From Roseateles sp. (GTDB lineage Bacteria > Pseudomonadota > Gammaproteobacteria > Burkholderiales > Burkholderiaceae), in assembly GCA_019232985.1 (NCBI GenBank), contig JAFAMW010000064.1, forward strand, positions 34,458 to 98,457: a DNA stretch of 64,000 nt. The letters run 5' to 3'. The translations under genes were made by a program, and so were the position numbers. Below, piece by piece: positions 55,318 to 63,706 of this stretch (position 1 is the first letter of the stretch; each line of letters opens with the position of its first letter). Under the pieces are notes generated by a model. It did not search any database and was not told where the DNA came from. It saw only the letters and a list, made by a program, of their open reading frames with translations.

Positions 55318-56961
55318 ATGTTCTCGCTCAAAACCCTGCGCGCGCAGCTGACGGCCGTGATCGCCGGCTGCCTGCTGCTGCTGGGCGGCGTCGGCCTGCT
55401 CAGCATCGCGACGCTGCGCGACGTCAACGATGCCTCGGTCTCGGTGCGCGACCATTGGCTGCAGAGCCTGCGCACGCTCGGCGACCTCAACAACTTCACG
55501 TCCGACTACCGGGCGGCCGAGGCCAGCCTCCTGATCGCGGCGTCGGCCGGCGTGGCCGGCAACCTCGACGCCGAGCGCAAGGACCTGCTGCGCCAGGTCG
55601 ACGCCGCGATGCGCGAGTACGAAGGGCTCCAGCACAGCGACTTCGAGCTCGCCCTCTACGCGCGCTTCAAGGCGCAGTGGCGCCGCTACCTCGAGGAGGC
55701 CGACGCGGTCGCGCGGCGCGCGGCCGGCCGCAAGATCGCGGGCGCGCAGGACCGCTTCCTGGGCGAGTCGCGCCAGGTCTACGACGCGGCGAGCGACACG
55801 CTCGGCGAGCTGACCTCGCGCAGCGTCGCCGCGGCCGCCGCGGCGAGCGACCACGCGGCGAGCGCCTACGCGACCGCCCAGCGCTATATGGGCGCGGCGC
55901 TGGTGCTGGCGATCGTCGCCGTGGCGCTGTTGATGCTCTACATCCATCGCTCGATCGCGCGTCCTCTGACGACGCTCGCCGCCACCCTGCGAGCCCTGGC
56001 CGACGGGCGTACCGACATCTCGATCGGGTCGGGCTGGCGCGGCGAGGTCGGCGAGATGGCGCAGGCCGTGGCGATCTTCCGCAATTACGTGATCGAGCTC
56101 GGCCAGATCCAGCAGGGCCTGCGCCAGCAGGCCGTCCAGCTCGAGGAACGCCTGTCGCAGGAGCAGCGGCTCACGGCGATGCAGCGCAACTTCGTGTCGA
56201 TGGTGTCGCACGAGTTCCGCACGCCGCTGACCATCGTCGACGGCCATGCGCAACGCTTCGTCAAGCTCAAGGACACCCTGCGGCCCGAGCTGATCGAGGA
56301 GCGCGCGCGCAAGATCCGCGCGGCCGTGCTGCGCATGACCCAGGTGATGGAAAGCCTGCTGAGCTCGACGCGCCTGGCCAACGGCGAGGAGGTCCTGCAT
56401 TTCAGCGCGCAGCGCATCCACGCGACGCGCCTGCTGCACGAGGCCTGCCAGCTGCAGCGCGAAATCACGCGCGGCGCCGCGATCGTCGAGAACTTCCGCC
56501 AGATGCCGGCGACCATCGTCGGCGACCTGCACCTGCTGCAGCAGGCGCTCGGCAACCTGCTGTCGAACGCGCTCAAGTACTCGGCGCCGGGCAGCGAAGT
56601 GCGCGTCGAGGCGCATGGCGACGCCGAGCACCTCGTCGTCCGGGTGATCGACCGCGGCATCGGCATCGCGGCGCAGGACCTGCCCGAGCTGTTCCAGTGC
56701 TACCGGCGCGGCAGCAATGTCGGCGGCATCGCCGGCACGGGCATCGGGCTGTACCTGGTCCGCATGGTCGCCGAGCTCCACCACGGCCGGGTCGAGGCCG
56801 AGTCGACGGCGGGGCAGGGCGCGACCTTCACCCTGACCCTGCCGCTGGGCCTCGCCGAGGATCAGGGCGAGGCCGAGGCGGCGAGCGCTGGCGACGCGCG
56901 CAGCGGCGCGCCGTCGCAGGCGACGCGCTCGCCCGCGCCGAGGCCCTCGACGAGCGCGTAG
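55318..56961 (+). CDS. Membrane sensor histidine kinase
   Basis: This 547-residue kinase has a TM helix, a periplasmic four-helix sensor (about 35-190), a second TM (YMGAALVLAIVAVALLMLYI), HAMP, and a HisKA domain with phospho-acceptor His298 in SMVSHEFRTPLT. The ATPase domain has GNLLSNALKYS and GTGIGLYLVRMVAELHHG. Its location 37 nt after the RND pump suggests co-transcription. The nearest response regulator, an OmpR type, is convergent at 57884-58636. The last about 100 nt overlap an opposing gene. Confidence 0.93.
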   Translation: MFSLKTLRAQLTAVIAGCLLLLGGVGLLSIATLRDVNDASVSVRDHWLQSLRTLGDLNNFTSDYRAAEASLLIAASAGVAGNLDAERKDLLRQVDAAMREYEGLQHSDFELALYARFKAQWRRYLEEADAVARRAAGRKIAGAQDRFLGESRQVYDAASDTLGELTSRSVAAAAAASDHAASAYATAQRYMGAALVLAIVAVALLMLYIHRSIARPLTTLAATLRALADGRTDISIGSGWRGEVGEMAQAVAIFRNYVIELGQIQQGLRQQAVQLEERLSQEQRLTAMQRNFVSMVSHEFRTPLTIVDGHAQRFVKLKDTLRPELIEERARKIRAAVLRMTQVMESLLSSTRLANGEEVLHFSAQRIHATRLLHEACQLQREITRGAAIVENFRQMPATIVGDLHLLQQALGNLLSNALKYSAPGSEVRVEAHGDAEHLVVRVIDRGIGIAAQDLPELFQCYRRGSNVGGIAGTGIGLYLVRMVAELHHGRVEAESTAGQGATFTLTLPLGLAEDQGEAEAASAGDARSGAPSQATRSPAPRPSTSA

Positions 56962-57284
56962 TAGCCGGCCTGCGCGCCGGCCGCCTGCACGGTGCGCGCG
57001 CGGAACGTGCGCCCGTCGCGCGTGACGAAGACCGTCAGGCGGCCCTGCGCGTCGCGCGTCGCCGCCTCGACCGGCACGGCGACGAAGAGCGCGGCCTTCG
57101 CGCTGCGGCGCGGCGCGACCGCGTCGGGCCGGGGCGGCAGCGCGAAGCGGCGCAGCTGCGCGGCGACCCAGGTGCCGGCGCGGGCCGGCGCGGGCGGGGC
57201 TTCGTCGCGCTGCGCAGCCGACAGCGTCGCGGCGGCGAGGCCGACGGCCAGCGCCGCTTGACGCAGTAGGCGGAGGCGGATCAT
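56862..57284 (-). CDS. Small exported protein resembling only the C-terminal domain of an RND adaptor
   Basis: This 140-residue protein has a signal peptide (MIRLRLLRQAALAVGLAAATLSA). Its second half, ALFVAVPVEAATRDAQGRL, VFVTRDGRTFRARTVQ and YYALVEGLGAGERVACDGAPL, resembles the membrane-proximal beta domain at the end of HlyD/CzcB adaptors. No lipoyl or hairpin domain is present. It overlaps the 3' end of the histidine kinase gene in antisense by 100 nt and lies 9 nt after the preceding minus-strand gene. It could be a degraded adaptor or an accessory periplasmic factor. Confidence 0.6.
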   Translation of the reverse strand: MIRLRLLRQAALAVGLAAATLSAAQRDEAPPAPARAGTWVAAQLRRFALPPRPDAVAPRRSAKAALFVAVPVEAATRDAQGRLTVFVTRDGRTFRARTVQAAGAQAGYYALVEGLGAGERVACDGAPLRASPALAASASP

Positions 57285-57293
57285 GGTTCGGCG

Positions 57294-57887
57294 TCAGTCG
57301 AGGCCGCGCGCGTCCGCCGCCGGCGCCGCTGCCGCGGCGGCCGCGGTGAGCGTGTCGATGAGCGGCCGGTGCGTGGTCTCCAGCCGATCCCTGACCTGCT
57401 GGAAGCGCTGCCAGGCCTGCTGGACGACGGCGTGGATCGAGTCCTCGCCGGCCTGGCTGGCCAGCACCGTCGCAAGCTGATCGAGCGACGCGCCGAAGCT
57501 GTCCTGCAGCTCCGCGAGCGACGCAATGCGGTGGGTCGGGCGGCGCAGCAGGTCCGGGCGCATCAGGCCGATCAGCGCAACCTGATCGGCGACGGTCTGC
57601 AGGGTCAGGAAGTTGCCGCGCATCGCGACGATGGTCTTGGCCTGCTCGAGCGACAGCGGCGCCCCCGGGATGGACAGCGGCGGCGGGCGGCGGCCGCGGT
57701 CGACGCGCTCGAGCACGGCCGCGGCCTGCAGCAGCGCGCGGCATTCGCGCGCCGAAAGCGTCGTCAGCGCGCGCGCCTGGCGACGCAGCTCGAGCGCCAG
57801 CCTCTTGAGGCCGGGCTTGGCGACGTCGTCGCCGGCGTCGACGCCTGGCGCGGCGGCGGGCGTCGGCTTGAGGGCGGGCTTCGTCAT
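57294..57887 (-). CDS. Cytoplasmic protein of unknown function, coupled to the OmpR-type regulator
   Basis: This 197-residue protein has no signal or TM segment. It is predicted to be mostly alpha-helical, with long amphipathic stretches: LKRLALELRRQARALTTL, SLEQAKTIVAMRGNFLTLQ and ELQDSFGASLDQLATVLASQ. Pro/Ala-rich ends flank the helices. Its start overlaps the stop of the response regulator gene (ATGA), so it is translated with it. I do not recognise a family. A role as phosphotransfer or signalling partner is possible but unproven. Confidence 0.65.
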   Translation of the reverse strand: MTKPALKPTPAAAPGVDAGDDVAKPGLKRLALELRRQARALTTLSARECRALLQAAAVLERVDRGRRPPPLSIPGAPLSLEQAKTIVAMRGNFLTLQTVADQVALIGLMRPDLLRRPTHRIASLAELQDSFGASLDQLATVLASQAGEDSIHAVVQQAWQRFQQVRDRLETTHRPLIDTLTAAAAAAAPAADARGLD

Positions 57888-58636
57888 GGGGCGCGATGGG
57901 CTTGGAGGGCGAGTCGGTAGCCGACCGCCGATTCGGTCAGCAGGTGGCGCGGCTGGGCCGGGTCGGGTTCGAGCTTCTTGCGCAGGCTCGTCATGTAGAC
58001 GCGGACGTACTGGCGGTCGTTCGCGTGGCGCGGCCCCCAGACCGACGTCAGCAGCTGGGCATGGGTCATCACCTTGCCCGCGTGCGAGCTCAGGGCCATC
58101 AGCAGCCGGTATTCGACGGGCGTCAGGTGGACCTCGACGCCCGCGCGCGTCACGCGGCGGGCGATCAGGTCGACGGCGACGTCGCCGAACGCGACCTTCG
58201 GCGCGCGCGCCGGGGTCGTCGCGACAGCCTGGCTGCGCCGCCGCGCGGCGCGCACGCGCGCCGCGAGCTCGCCGACGCCGAAGGGCTTGACCAGATAGTC
58301 GTCGGCGCCGGCGTCGAGCACGGCGATCTTCTCGTCCTCGTAGTCGTGCGCGGTCAGCACCAGGATCGGCACGTCCGACCAGGCGCGCAGGTCTTTGATG
58401 TAGGCGATGCCTTCGCCGTCGGGCAGGCGCAGGTCGAGGATGATCATGTCGGGCCGGCGCGTACCGGCCTGGATCAGGCCCTGGCGAACCGTGTCGGCCT
58501 CGTGGACGATCCAGCCCTCCTGCACGAGCACCTTCCTGACGATCAGCCGGATGCTGGACTCGTCGTCGACGATCAGCGCGACCGGCTTGAGCCCGCCGCG
58601 TGCAGCGTCGCATGGGGTCGGGTCGGACGTCGTCAT
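57884..58636 (-). CDS. OmpR/KdpE-type response regulator
   Basis: This 250-residue protein has a receiver domain with VDDESS, phospho-acceptor Asp68 in MIILDLRLPDGEG, VLTAHD and the Lys in YLVKPFG. A winged-helix OmpR effector domain follows (LTPVEYRLLMALSSHAGKV, QLLTSVWGPRHANDRQYVRVYM). It starts 21 nt after the first BBP2-like porin gene and probably controls that module. Its kinase may be the convergent gene at 55318-56961. Confidence 0.93.
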   Translation of the reverse strand: MTTSDPTPCDAARGGLKPVALIVDDESSIRLIVRKVLVQEGWIVHEADTVRQGLIQAGTRRPDMIILDLRLPDGEGIAYIKDLRAWSDVPILVLTAHDYEDEKIAVLDAGADDYLVKPFGVGELAARVRAARRRSQAVATTPARAPKVAFGDVAVDLIARRVTRAGVEVHLTPVEYRLLMALSSHAGKVMTHAQLLTSVWGPRHANDRQYVRVYMTSLRKKLEPDPAQPRHLLTESAVGYRLALQAHRAP

Positions 58637-58657
58637 GGCGGCAGCGTCGGCCGTCGC

Positions 58658-60334
58658 TCAGAAGTGGAAGATCAGGTCGCCCGAGACGATGGTTTCGTAG
58701 GCCTTGTTCGGCGCGATCCCCGCGTTCGAGTTGCCGTTGAACGCCGTGGCGCCGTGCGAGCGGTAGTAGGCGATCTCGGGGCGCACCTCGATCTGCGGGG
58801 AGAACCAATGCTGCCAGCCGAACGCGAGGTTGGTGTAGTGGGTCGCCGTGCCGGTGCGCTGGCCCTGCGGGTCCCAATAGAGCTCGGGGCGGATCGAGAA
58901 GTTGTCGAGCGGGTTCGGGGAGTAGTTCAGGTAGGCCACCGCGCCGGTCGCGCCGGCCGTGCAGGTCAGCGCGCTCGCATTGCCGCAGATCGCGAGGTTC
59001 GGCGCGTTGTAGGGCATGAAGGTCGACGAGAACGGCGCGCCGCCATGCGCGTAGATCGTCTGCACGTCGGCGTTCAGCGCGTTCGGGACCTTGCGCTCGT
59101 ACAGGTGGTAGGCCTCGAACGAGACATGCCATTGCTCGTCGAGCTGGTGGTAGGCGGTCAGGCCGAACCACTGCAGGTTGTTATAGCCGTAGGTGCCCTT
59201 GTTGATCGCGTTGGCGCAGGCGTTGAGGTCGGACTTGCCGTCGTCGGAGTTCCAGCGGCCGCACAGCGTCAGCGAGGGCATCGAGCCGGGGTCGACCTTG
59301 AAGCGGCTGCCCGGATACAGCGGGTTGTAGCCGAGTTGGCCCGGGCCCGTGCCAGGGACGTTCGGGTAGGGGTTGGCCTCGGTCTGGTGCAGGTGGTTCG
59401 GGGTCGCCTCGGTGCCGACCGAGACGCCGAGCTGGACGATCCAGTTCCGGTTCAGCGCCAGCGAACTCTGTACGCCCGTGTTCGTGTAATTGTCGAAGGT
59501 ATACGTCATCGAATGCGTATACATATAGTTGTTGGGCGCAAGCTGCGCCTCGATGTCGGGCAGCGATATATATCGGCCGGCGCGAATCATCAGGCCCTGG
59601 GCGATCTGCGGGAAATAAACCTCGCCGTACAGCATCGGAAAATCCCAGCCGTTTTCGCGGTTGTATTTGAGCAGCTGCTGGCTCAGCAGGCCGTAGGCCG
59701 TCGTGTATCGATAGTTCTCGCCGTAAATGACCGACAGGCGCATCCCCCAGTCGATATGGTCCTTCTGCACGGTGTCGGGGAAACGGTCCAGATAAAGGAC
59801 CGCCTGGTCGAGCTGGATCGAGTTGGGGTTGTACAGATAGGCGGCCGGCGCGTTGCCGCCCTGCGCCACGTTGCTCGTGCTCATATTGGCGCCGACGTCG
59901 ACCCAGCCGTAGAGCTGCAGGTTGTTGCCGGCCATGGCCTTGCCGAAATCGGTGTTCGCGAGCGCCGTCATCAGCGGGCTGTCGACCGAGTTCGGGCGGG
60001 TCACGCCGAGCGAGGTCGTGCCGCCGTAAGGCCATTCGGTGAACGGCATCGGCGGCGTGCTCTGGGCCGCCGGCGGGAAGTCGTCGCGGCGTGCGGCCGG
60101 CGCGCTCGGGTCGGCCGGGGCGCCGGGCTGGCCCATTTCGAGTGCGTAGTAGCGGCTCAGCCTTTCCCAGAAGCCGGTGCCGAGGGCGTCGTCGAGGCAG
60201 GCGAAATTCTTGTACGGGTCGCAGGGCTGCGGCGCCGCGGCATCGGCAGCGTAGGCGTGCGGGGCGAGCGCGCAGGCGCCCAGCAAGGCGGCGAGCAGCG
60301 TGACTGGACGGACAGGGCTGGAACGGTAGGGCAT
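58658..60334 (-). CDS. BBP2/OmpL-like beta-barrel outer-membrane porin, paralogue 1
   Basis: This 558-residue protein has a signal peptide ending HAYAADA, then a conserved Cys-containing N-terminus (CDPYKNFACLDDALGTGFW). Many barrel-like strands follow, and it ends in Phe (LIFHF). It is highly similar over its whole length to the product of 61579-63273: GRYISLPDIEAQLAPNNYMY and YNNLQWFGLTAYHQ are identical. The family is the putative beta-barrel porin-2 type. The substrate is unknown. It follows a small exported-protein gene and precedes an OmpR-type regulator. Confidence 0.82.
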   Translation of the reverse strand: MPYRSSPVRPVTLLAALLGACALAPHAYAADAAAPQPCDPYKNFACLDDALGTGFWERLSRYYALEMGQPGAPADPSAPAARRDDFPPAAQSTPPMPFTEWPYGGTTSLGVTRPNSVDSPLMTALANTDFGKAMAGNNLQLYGWVDVGANMSTSNVAQGGNAPAAYLYNPNSIQLDQAVLYLDRFPDTVQKDHIDWGMRLSVIYGENYRYTTAYGLLSQQLLKYNRENGWDFPMLYGEVYFPQIAQGLMIRAGRYISLPDIEAQLAPNNYMYTHSMTYTFDNYTNTGVQSSLALNRNWIVQLGVSVGTEATPNHLHQTEANPYPNVPGTGPGQLGYNPLYPGSRFKVDPGSMPSLTLCGRWNSDDGKSDLNACANAINKGTYGYNNLQWFGLTAYHQLDEQWHVSFEAYHLYERKVPNALNADVQTIYAHGGAPFSSTFMPYNAPNLAICGNASALTCTAGATGAVAYLNYSPNPLDNFSIRPELYWDPQGQRTGTATHYTNLAFGWQHWFSPQIEVRPEIAYYRSHGATAFNGNSNAGIAPNKAYETIVSGDLIFHF

Positions 60335-60444
60335 GTTCGTGAAGTCGTGTCGTGGGATGGGAGGGGCGCCGCGGCCGCGCGCGGCGAGGCCGGCGCCGCG
60401 TGGGTGCCGCTGGGGGTGGGGCGGGTGCGCCGCCGGTCGGCCGA

Positions 60445-60774
60445 CTAGCGGCCGCCGACGCTCGCCGTGCTCGCCACGCGCGTGCGCCATTCGGCGATGC
60501 GCTTGCGGTACAGGGCCGGCGAGATATCGGCGTGCGGGCCATGGTCGAGGTGCTTGACGAAGGGCTGCTGGGCCGGCGCGCCGCTGTCGTCCCGTGCGGT
60601 CGCCGGTACCGCCGGCGCGTCGCTCCCGGCGAATGCGACCGGCGTCCACAGGGCCGCCGTCACCAGGCCCAGGCCCAAGACCGTGGCAAACCATTTCGGT
60701 GCACCGGCATTTGCCCTGTCTGAGTGCTGTGATGCAGGGTTTTGTGTCATGTTGGTGTGGTATTCCGTATTCAT
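60445..60774 (-). CDS. Small exported protein 1 with the conserved PFVKHLDHGP motif
   Basis: This 109-residue protein has a hydrophobic segment (WFATVLGLGLVTAALWTPVAFA) with a signal-peptidase-like end, then a short mature part. The C-terminal half has the motif PFVKHLDHGP-x-ADI-x-PALY-x2-RIAEW-x2-R, shared nearly residue for residue with the 74-residue protein at 63317-63541. Both lie directly before a BBP2-like porin gene. A GGAAGG ribosome-binding site lies 10 nt before the ATG. Family unknown to me. Confidence 0.75.
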   Translation of the reverse strand: MNTEYHTNMTQNPASQHSDRANAGAPKWFATVLGLGLVTAALWTPVAFAGSDAPAVPATARDDSGAPAQQPFVKHLDHGPHADISPALYRKRIAEWRTRVASTASVGGR

Positions 60775-60842
60775 TTTAAAAATGCCTTCCGGGTGGTTAT
60801 ATGGCCTTCGATGTGTATATGTTGCACCGCGTCATCTAAAGA

Positions 60843-60863
60843 CGTGGCTAATTTGTGGCCACG
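60843..60863. promoter_or_regulatory. Inverted repeat upstream of the porin-1 module
   Basis: CGTGGC and GCCACG are separated by nine AT-rich bases, about 70 bp upstream of the small exported-protein gene on the minus strand. It sits between that gene and the terminator of the upstream module, so it is a candidate regulator-binding site. Confidence 0.4.
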
Positions 60864-60866
60864 GAA

Positions 60867-60919
60867 AATAAAAAAAAGATTAATGCCGCCGCGGGCCCGA
60901 GGCCGGCGTCGGCATCAAT
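60867..60919 (-). terminator. Factor-independent terminator of the porin-2 module
   Basis: On the minus strand a GC-rich imperfect hairpin (ATTGATGCCGACGCCGGCC, with its partner at 60880-60898) is followed by CTTTTTTTTATTTT. It lies 43 nt after the LuxR-type regulator stop and separates the two modules into distinct transcripts. Confidence 0.85.
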
Positions 60920-60961
60920 CATTTGTCGATACGAATCGGCCCGTGCCGGGCCGCACGCGGG

Positions 60962-61564
60962 CTAGAGCGCGATCAGGCGGCCCGCGACGGCCTTGACGAC
61001 GGCCTGGGTGCGCGTCGTGACGCCGAGCTTGTTGCGCGCGTTGTCGATGTGGAAGTCGACGGTGCGCTTGCTCAGGCCGAGGATGATTGCGATCTCGTCC
61101 GAGGTCTTGCCGCGCGCCGACCAGGTCAGCACCTCGAGCTCGCGCTCGCTCAGCGTCACGCTGCGCGGCCATACGCCCATGCGCGCGACGCCGGCCAGGC
61201 GCGCCTCGATGACGGTCGCGAGGATCTCGAAGTCGATCGGCTTGGTCAGGTAGTCGTCGGCGCCGAGGCGCCGCCCCTTGAGCTCGTTGTCGCGATCCTG
61301 CAGCGCGGTCAGGAACACGAACGGGACGTCGCGCAGGCGCGGCGCGAGCGCCGTGAGCCGGCCCAGCAACTCGAAGCCGGACAGGCCCGGCAGATTGATG
61401 TCGCAAAGCACCAGGTCGGGCGGGTCGCGCAGCACCGCGCTCAGGCCTTCATGCCCGTCCCGGGCATGGCTTACGGCATAGCCGCGCTCGCACAGATCCT
61501 CGTTCAGGAGGCCGGCCGTTTCGGGGTCGTCCTCGATGCACAGGATACGGCGCGGTGCGGCCAT
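60962..61564 (-). CDS. LuxR/FixJ-type response regulator
   Basis: This 200-residue protein has a receiver domain with CIEDDPE, phospho-acceptor Asp55 in LVLCDINLPGLSG, FLTALQD and the Lys in YLTKPID. A GerE HTH follows (LSERELEVLTWSARGKTSDEIAIILGLSKRTVDFHIDNARNKL; core TSDEIAIILGLSKRTVDFH). It starts 14 nt after the porin-2 gene, matching the position of the OmpR-type regulator after porin 1. No kinase gene is adjacent. Confidence 0.93.
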   Translation of the reverse strand: MAAPRRILCIEDDPETAGLLNEDLCERGYAVSHARDGHEGLSAVLRDPPDLVLCDINLPGLSGFELLGRLTALAPRLRDVPFVFLTALQDRDNELKGRRLGADDYLTKPIDFEILATVIEARLAGVARMGVWPRSVTLSERELEVLTWSARGKTSDEIAIILGLSKRTVDFHIDNARNKLGVTTRTQAVVKAVAGRLIAL

Positions 61565-61578
61565 GGCTCAAGCAGGGT

Positions 61579-63273
61579 TCAGAAGTGGAAGATCACGTCG
61601 CCGGAAAGAATCAGCTCGCTGCTCTTGTTGGGCGCGACGCCCGCGTTCGAGTTGCCGTTGAACGCGTTCGCGCCGAACGAATGATAGTAGGCGAGCTCGG
61701 GGCGCACCTCGATCTGCGGCGAGAACCAATGCTGCCAGCCGAACGCGAGGTTCGCGAAATGCGCGACGACGCCGGTGCGCTGGCCTTGCGGGTCCCAGAA
61801 CAGCTCGGGCCGGATCGAGAAGTTGTCGAGCGGGTTCGGCGAGTAGTTCAGGTAGGCGACCGTGCCGGTCGCGCCCGCGCGGCACGTCAGCACCGTCGCG
61901 TTGCTGCAGGTCGCGAGGTTCGGCGCGTTGTACGGCATGAACTGCGACGCGAAGGGCGAACCGCCGTTCGCGTAGATGGTCTGGACGTCGCTGTTGAGCG
62001 CGTTCGGGACCTTGTTCTGGTACAGGTGGTAGGCCTCCCAGGACAGGTGCCAGCGGTCGTTGAACTGGTGGTAGGCGGTCAGGCCGAACCATTGCAGGTT
62101 GTTATAGCCGTAGGTGCCCTTGTTGACGTCGTTGGCGCAGGCGTTGACGTCGGTCCTGCCGTCGTCGGAATCCCAGCGCGCGCACAGCGTCAGCGTCGGC
62201 ATCGAGCCCGGGTCGACCTTGAAGGTCTTGCCCGGGTACAGCGGGTTGTAGCCGGGCTGCCCGGACACGCTGCCGCTGACGTTCGGATAGGGGTTGGTCT
62301 CGGTCTGGTTCAGGTGGTTGGGCGCCGCCTCCGTGCCGACCGACAGGCCCAGCTGCAGGATCCAGTTCTTGTCGACCGCCAGCGAGCTCTGGATGCCGGT
62401 GTTGGTGTAGTTGTCGAAGGTATACGTCATCGAGTGCGTATACATGTAGTTGTTCGGCGCGAGCTGCGCCTCGATGTCGGGCAGCGAGATATAGCGGCCG
62501 ACGCGCAGCATCAGGCCCTGCGCGACCTGCGGGATGTAGAGCTCGCCGTAGACCATCGGGAAGTCGTAGCCCATGGTCTTGTTGTTCTTGAGCAGCTGGT
62601 TGCTCTCGATGCCGTAGGCGGTCGTGTAGCGGTAGTCGACGCCGTAGATCGCCGACAGGCGCAGGCCCCAGTCGATATGGTCCTTCTGCACGGTGTCGGG
62701 GAAGCGGTCGAGGTACAGCACCGCCTGGTCGAGCTGGACCGTGTTGGGCGTGTACAGGTAGGCGGCGGGCGCGTTGCCGCCGGGCTTGACGGTGCTCGTG
62801 CTGAGGTTGCCGCCGACGTTGACCCAGCCGTAGAGCTGCAGGTCATGGTCGCCCATCCACTTGCCGAGCCCGGTGTCGGCGAGCGCCGTCATCAGGGGGC
62901 TGTCGACCGAGTTCGGGCGCGTGACGCCGAGCGAGGTCGTGCCGCCGTAAGGCCATTCGGTGAAAGGCATCGGCGAGGTCGACTGCGCGGCCGGCGGGAA
63001 GTCGTCGCGCCGCGCCGCCGGCGCGTTCGGGTCGGCGGGGCTGCCGCTCTGGCCCATCTCGAGCTGGTAGTAGCTCGCGATGCGATGCCAGAAGCCGCTG
63101 CCGAGATAGTCGTCGAGGCAGGCGTAGTTCTTGTACGGGTCGCACTGGGGGGCGACGGTGGCAGGGGCGACGACGCTGTCGTCGACCGCATGGGCGAGCG
63201 GCGCGAACGCGCAGGCGCCGAGAACGGCGGCGGCCGTTGCCGCGCGCTGGGTGCGGCGGAAAACCTGGGTCAT
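61579..63273 (-). CDS. BBP2/OmpL-like beta-barrel outer-membrane porin, paralogue 2
   Basis: This 564-residue protein is a full-length paralogue of the porin at 58658-60334, with the same CDPYKNYACLDD N-terminal motif after a signal peptide ending APLAHA. It shares the EWPYGGTTSLGVTRPNSVDS block and the terminal VIFHF. Differences are concentrated in presumed loops such as KPGGNAPAAYLYTPN and SGSVSGQPGYNP. It is preceded by small exported protein 2 (43 nt) and followed by a LuxR-type regulator. Confidence 0.82.
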   Translation of the reverse strand: MTQVFRRTQRAATAAAVLGACAFAPLAHAVDDSVVAPATVAPQCDPYKNYACLDDYLGSGFWHRIASYYQLEMGQSGSPADPNAPAARRDDFPPAAQSTSPMPFTEWPYGGTTSLGVTRPNSVDSPLMTALADTGLGKWMGDHDLQLYGWVNVGGNLSTSTVKPGGNAPAAYLYTPNTVQLDQAVLYLDRFPDTVQKDHIDWGLRLSAIYGVDYRYTTAYGIESNQLLKNNKTMGYDFPMVYGELYIPQVAQGLMLRVGRYISLPDIEAQLAPNNYMYTHSMTYTFDNYTNTGIQSSLAVDKNWILQLGLSVGTEAAPNHLNQTETNPYPNVSGSVSGQPGYNPLYPGKTFKVDPGSMPTLTLCARWDSDDGRTDVNACANDVNKGTYGYNNLQWFGLTAYHQFNDRWHLSWEAYHLYQNKVPNALNSDVQTIYANGGSPFASQFMPYNAPNLATCSNATVLTCRAGATGTVAYLNYSPNPLDNFSIRPELFWDPQGQRTGVVAHFANLAFGWQHWFSPQIEVRPELAYYHSFGANAFNGNSNAGVAPNKSSELILSGDVIFHF

Positions 63274-63316
63274 GATCGGAGTTCTATTTGTTGGGGGGGG
63301 GCGGGGCGCGGGCGGC

Positions 63317-63541
63317 TTATTTGCCGACCGGGGCGGCCGTGCGGGCCTTCCACTCGGCGATGCGCTGCTGGTACAGCGCCGGCCCGATGTCGGCGCGCGG
63401 GCCATGGTCCAGATGCTTGACGAACGGCGGTTGCGCGTCAGGGGCGGCGGCGCATGCCGCCTGCGTCCACAGCGCGCCGATGGCCAGCGCCGTGCCGAGA
63501 AGATAGGGAGCCCATGTCGGGGTGGATTTGTTGAATGGCAT
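63317..63541 (-). CDS. Small exported protein 2 with the conserved PFVKHLDHGP motif
   Basis: This 74-residue protein has a signal-like segment (APYLLGTALAIGALWTQAACA) and a mature part consisting almost only of the shared motif PFVKHLDHGPRADIGPALY and RIAEWKAR. The mature part is about 40 residues and no Cys remains in it. It heads the second porin module. It may be a porin partner, a periplasmic plug or a small scaffold; function is unknown. Confidence 0.75.
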   Translation of the reverse strand: MPFNKSTPTWAPYLLGTALAIGALWTQAACAAAPDAQPPFVKHLDHGPRADIGPALYQQRIAEWKARTAAPVGK

Positions 63542-63706
63542 ATGACACCTGGATATAGATGGATTCGCCGCGCTGGCACCCGCTGAGATCCCGGGTAGGA
63601 ACCTCGGGGCTGCGCGCGATCTCAGGTGTCTATGGTGCGCCGCCGCATCTCAATATCGGGCCAATTTATCGAGAAGCGGCATCAAGAAGATATCAACGCT
63701 GGCGGC

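Noticed and set aside
51948..55499. 1183-codon minus-strand frame opposite the RND pump
   Set aside because: It mirrors the pump codon for codon, is extremely Asp/Arg/His/Gln-rich and has no recognisable domain.
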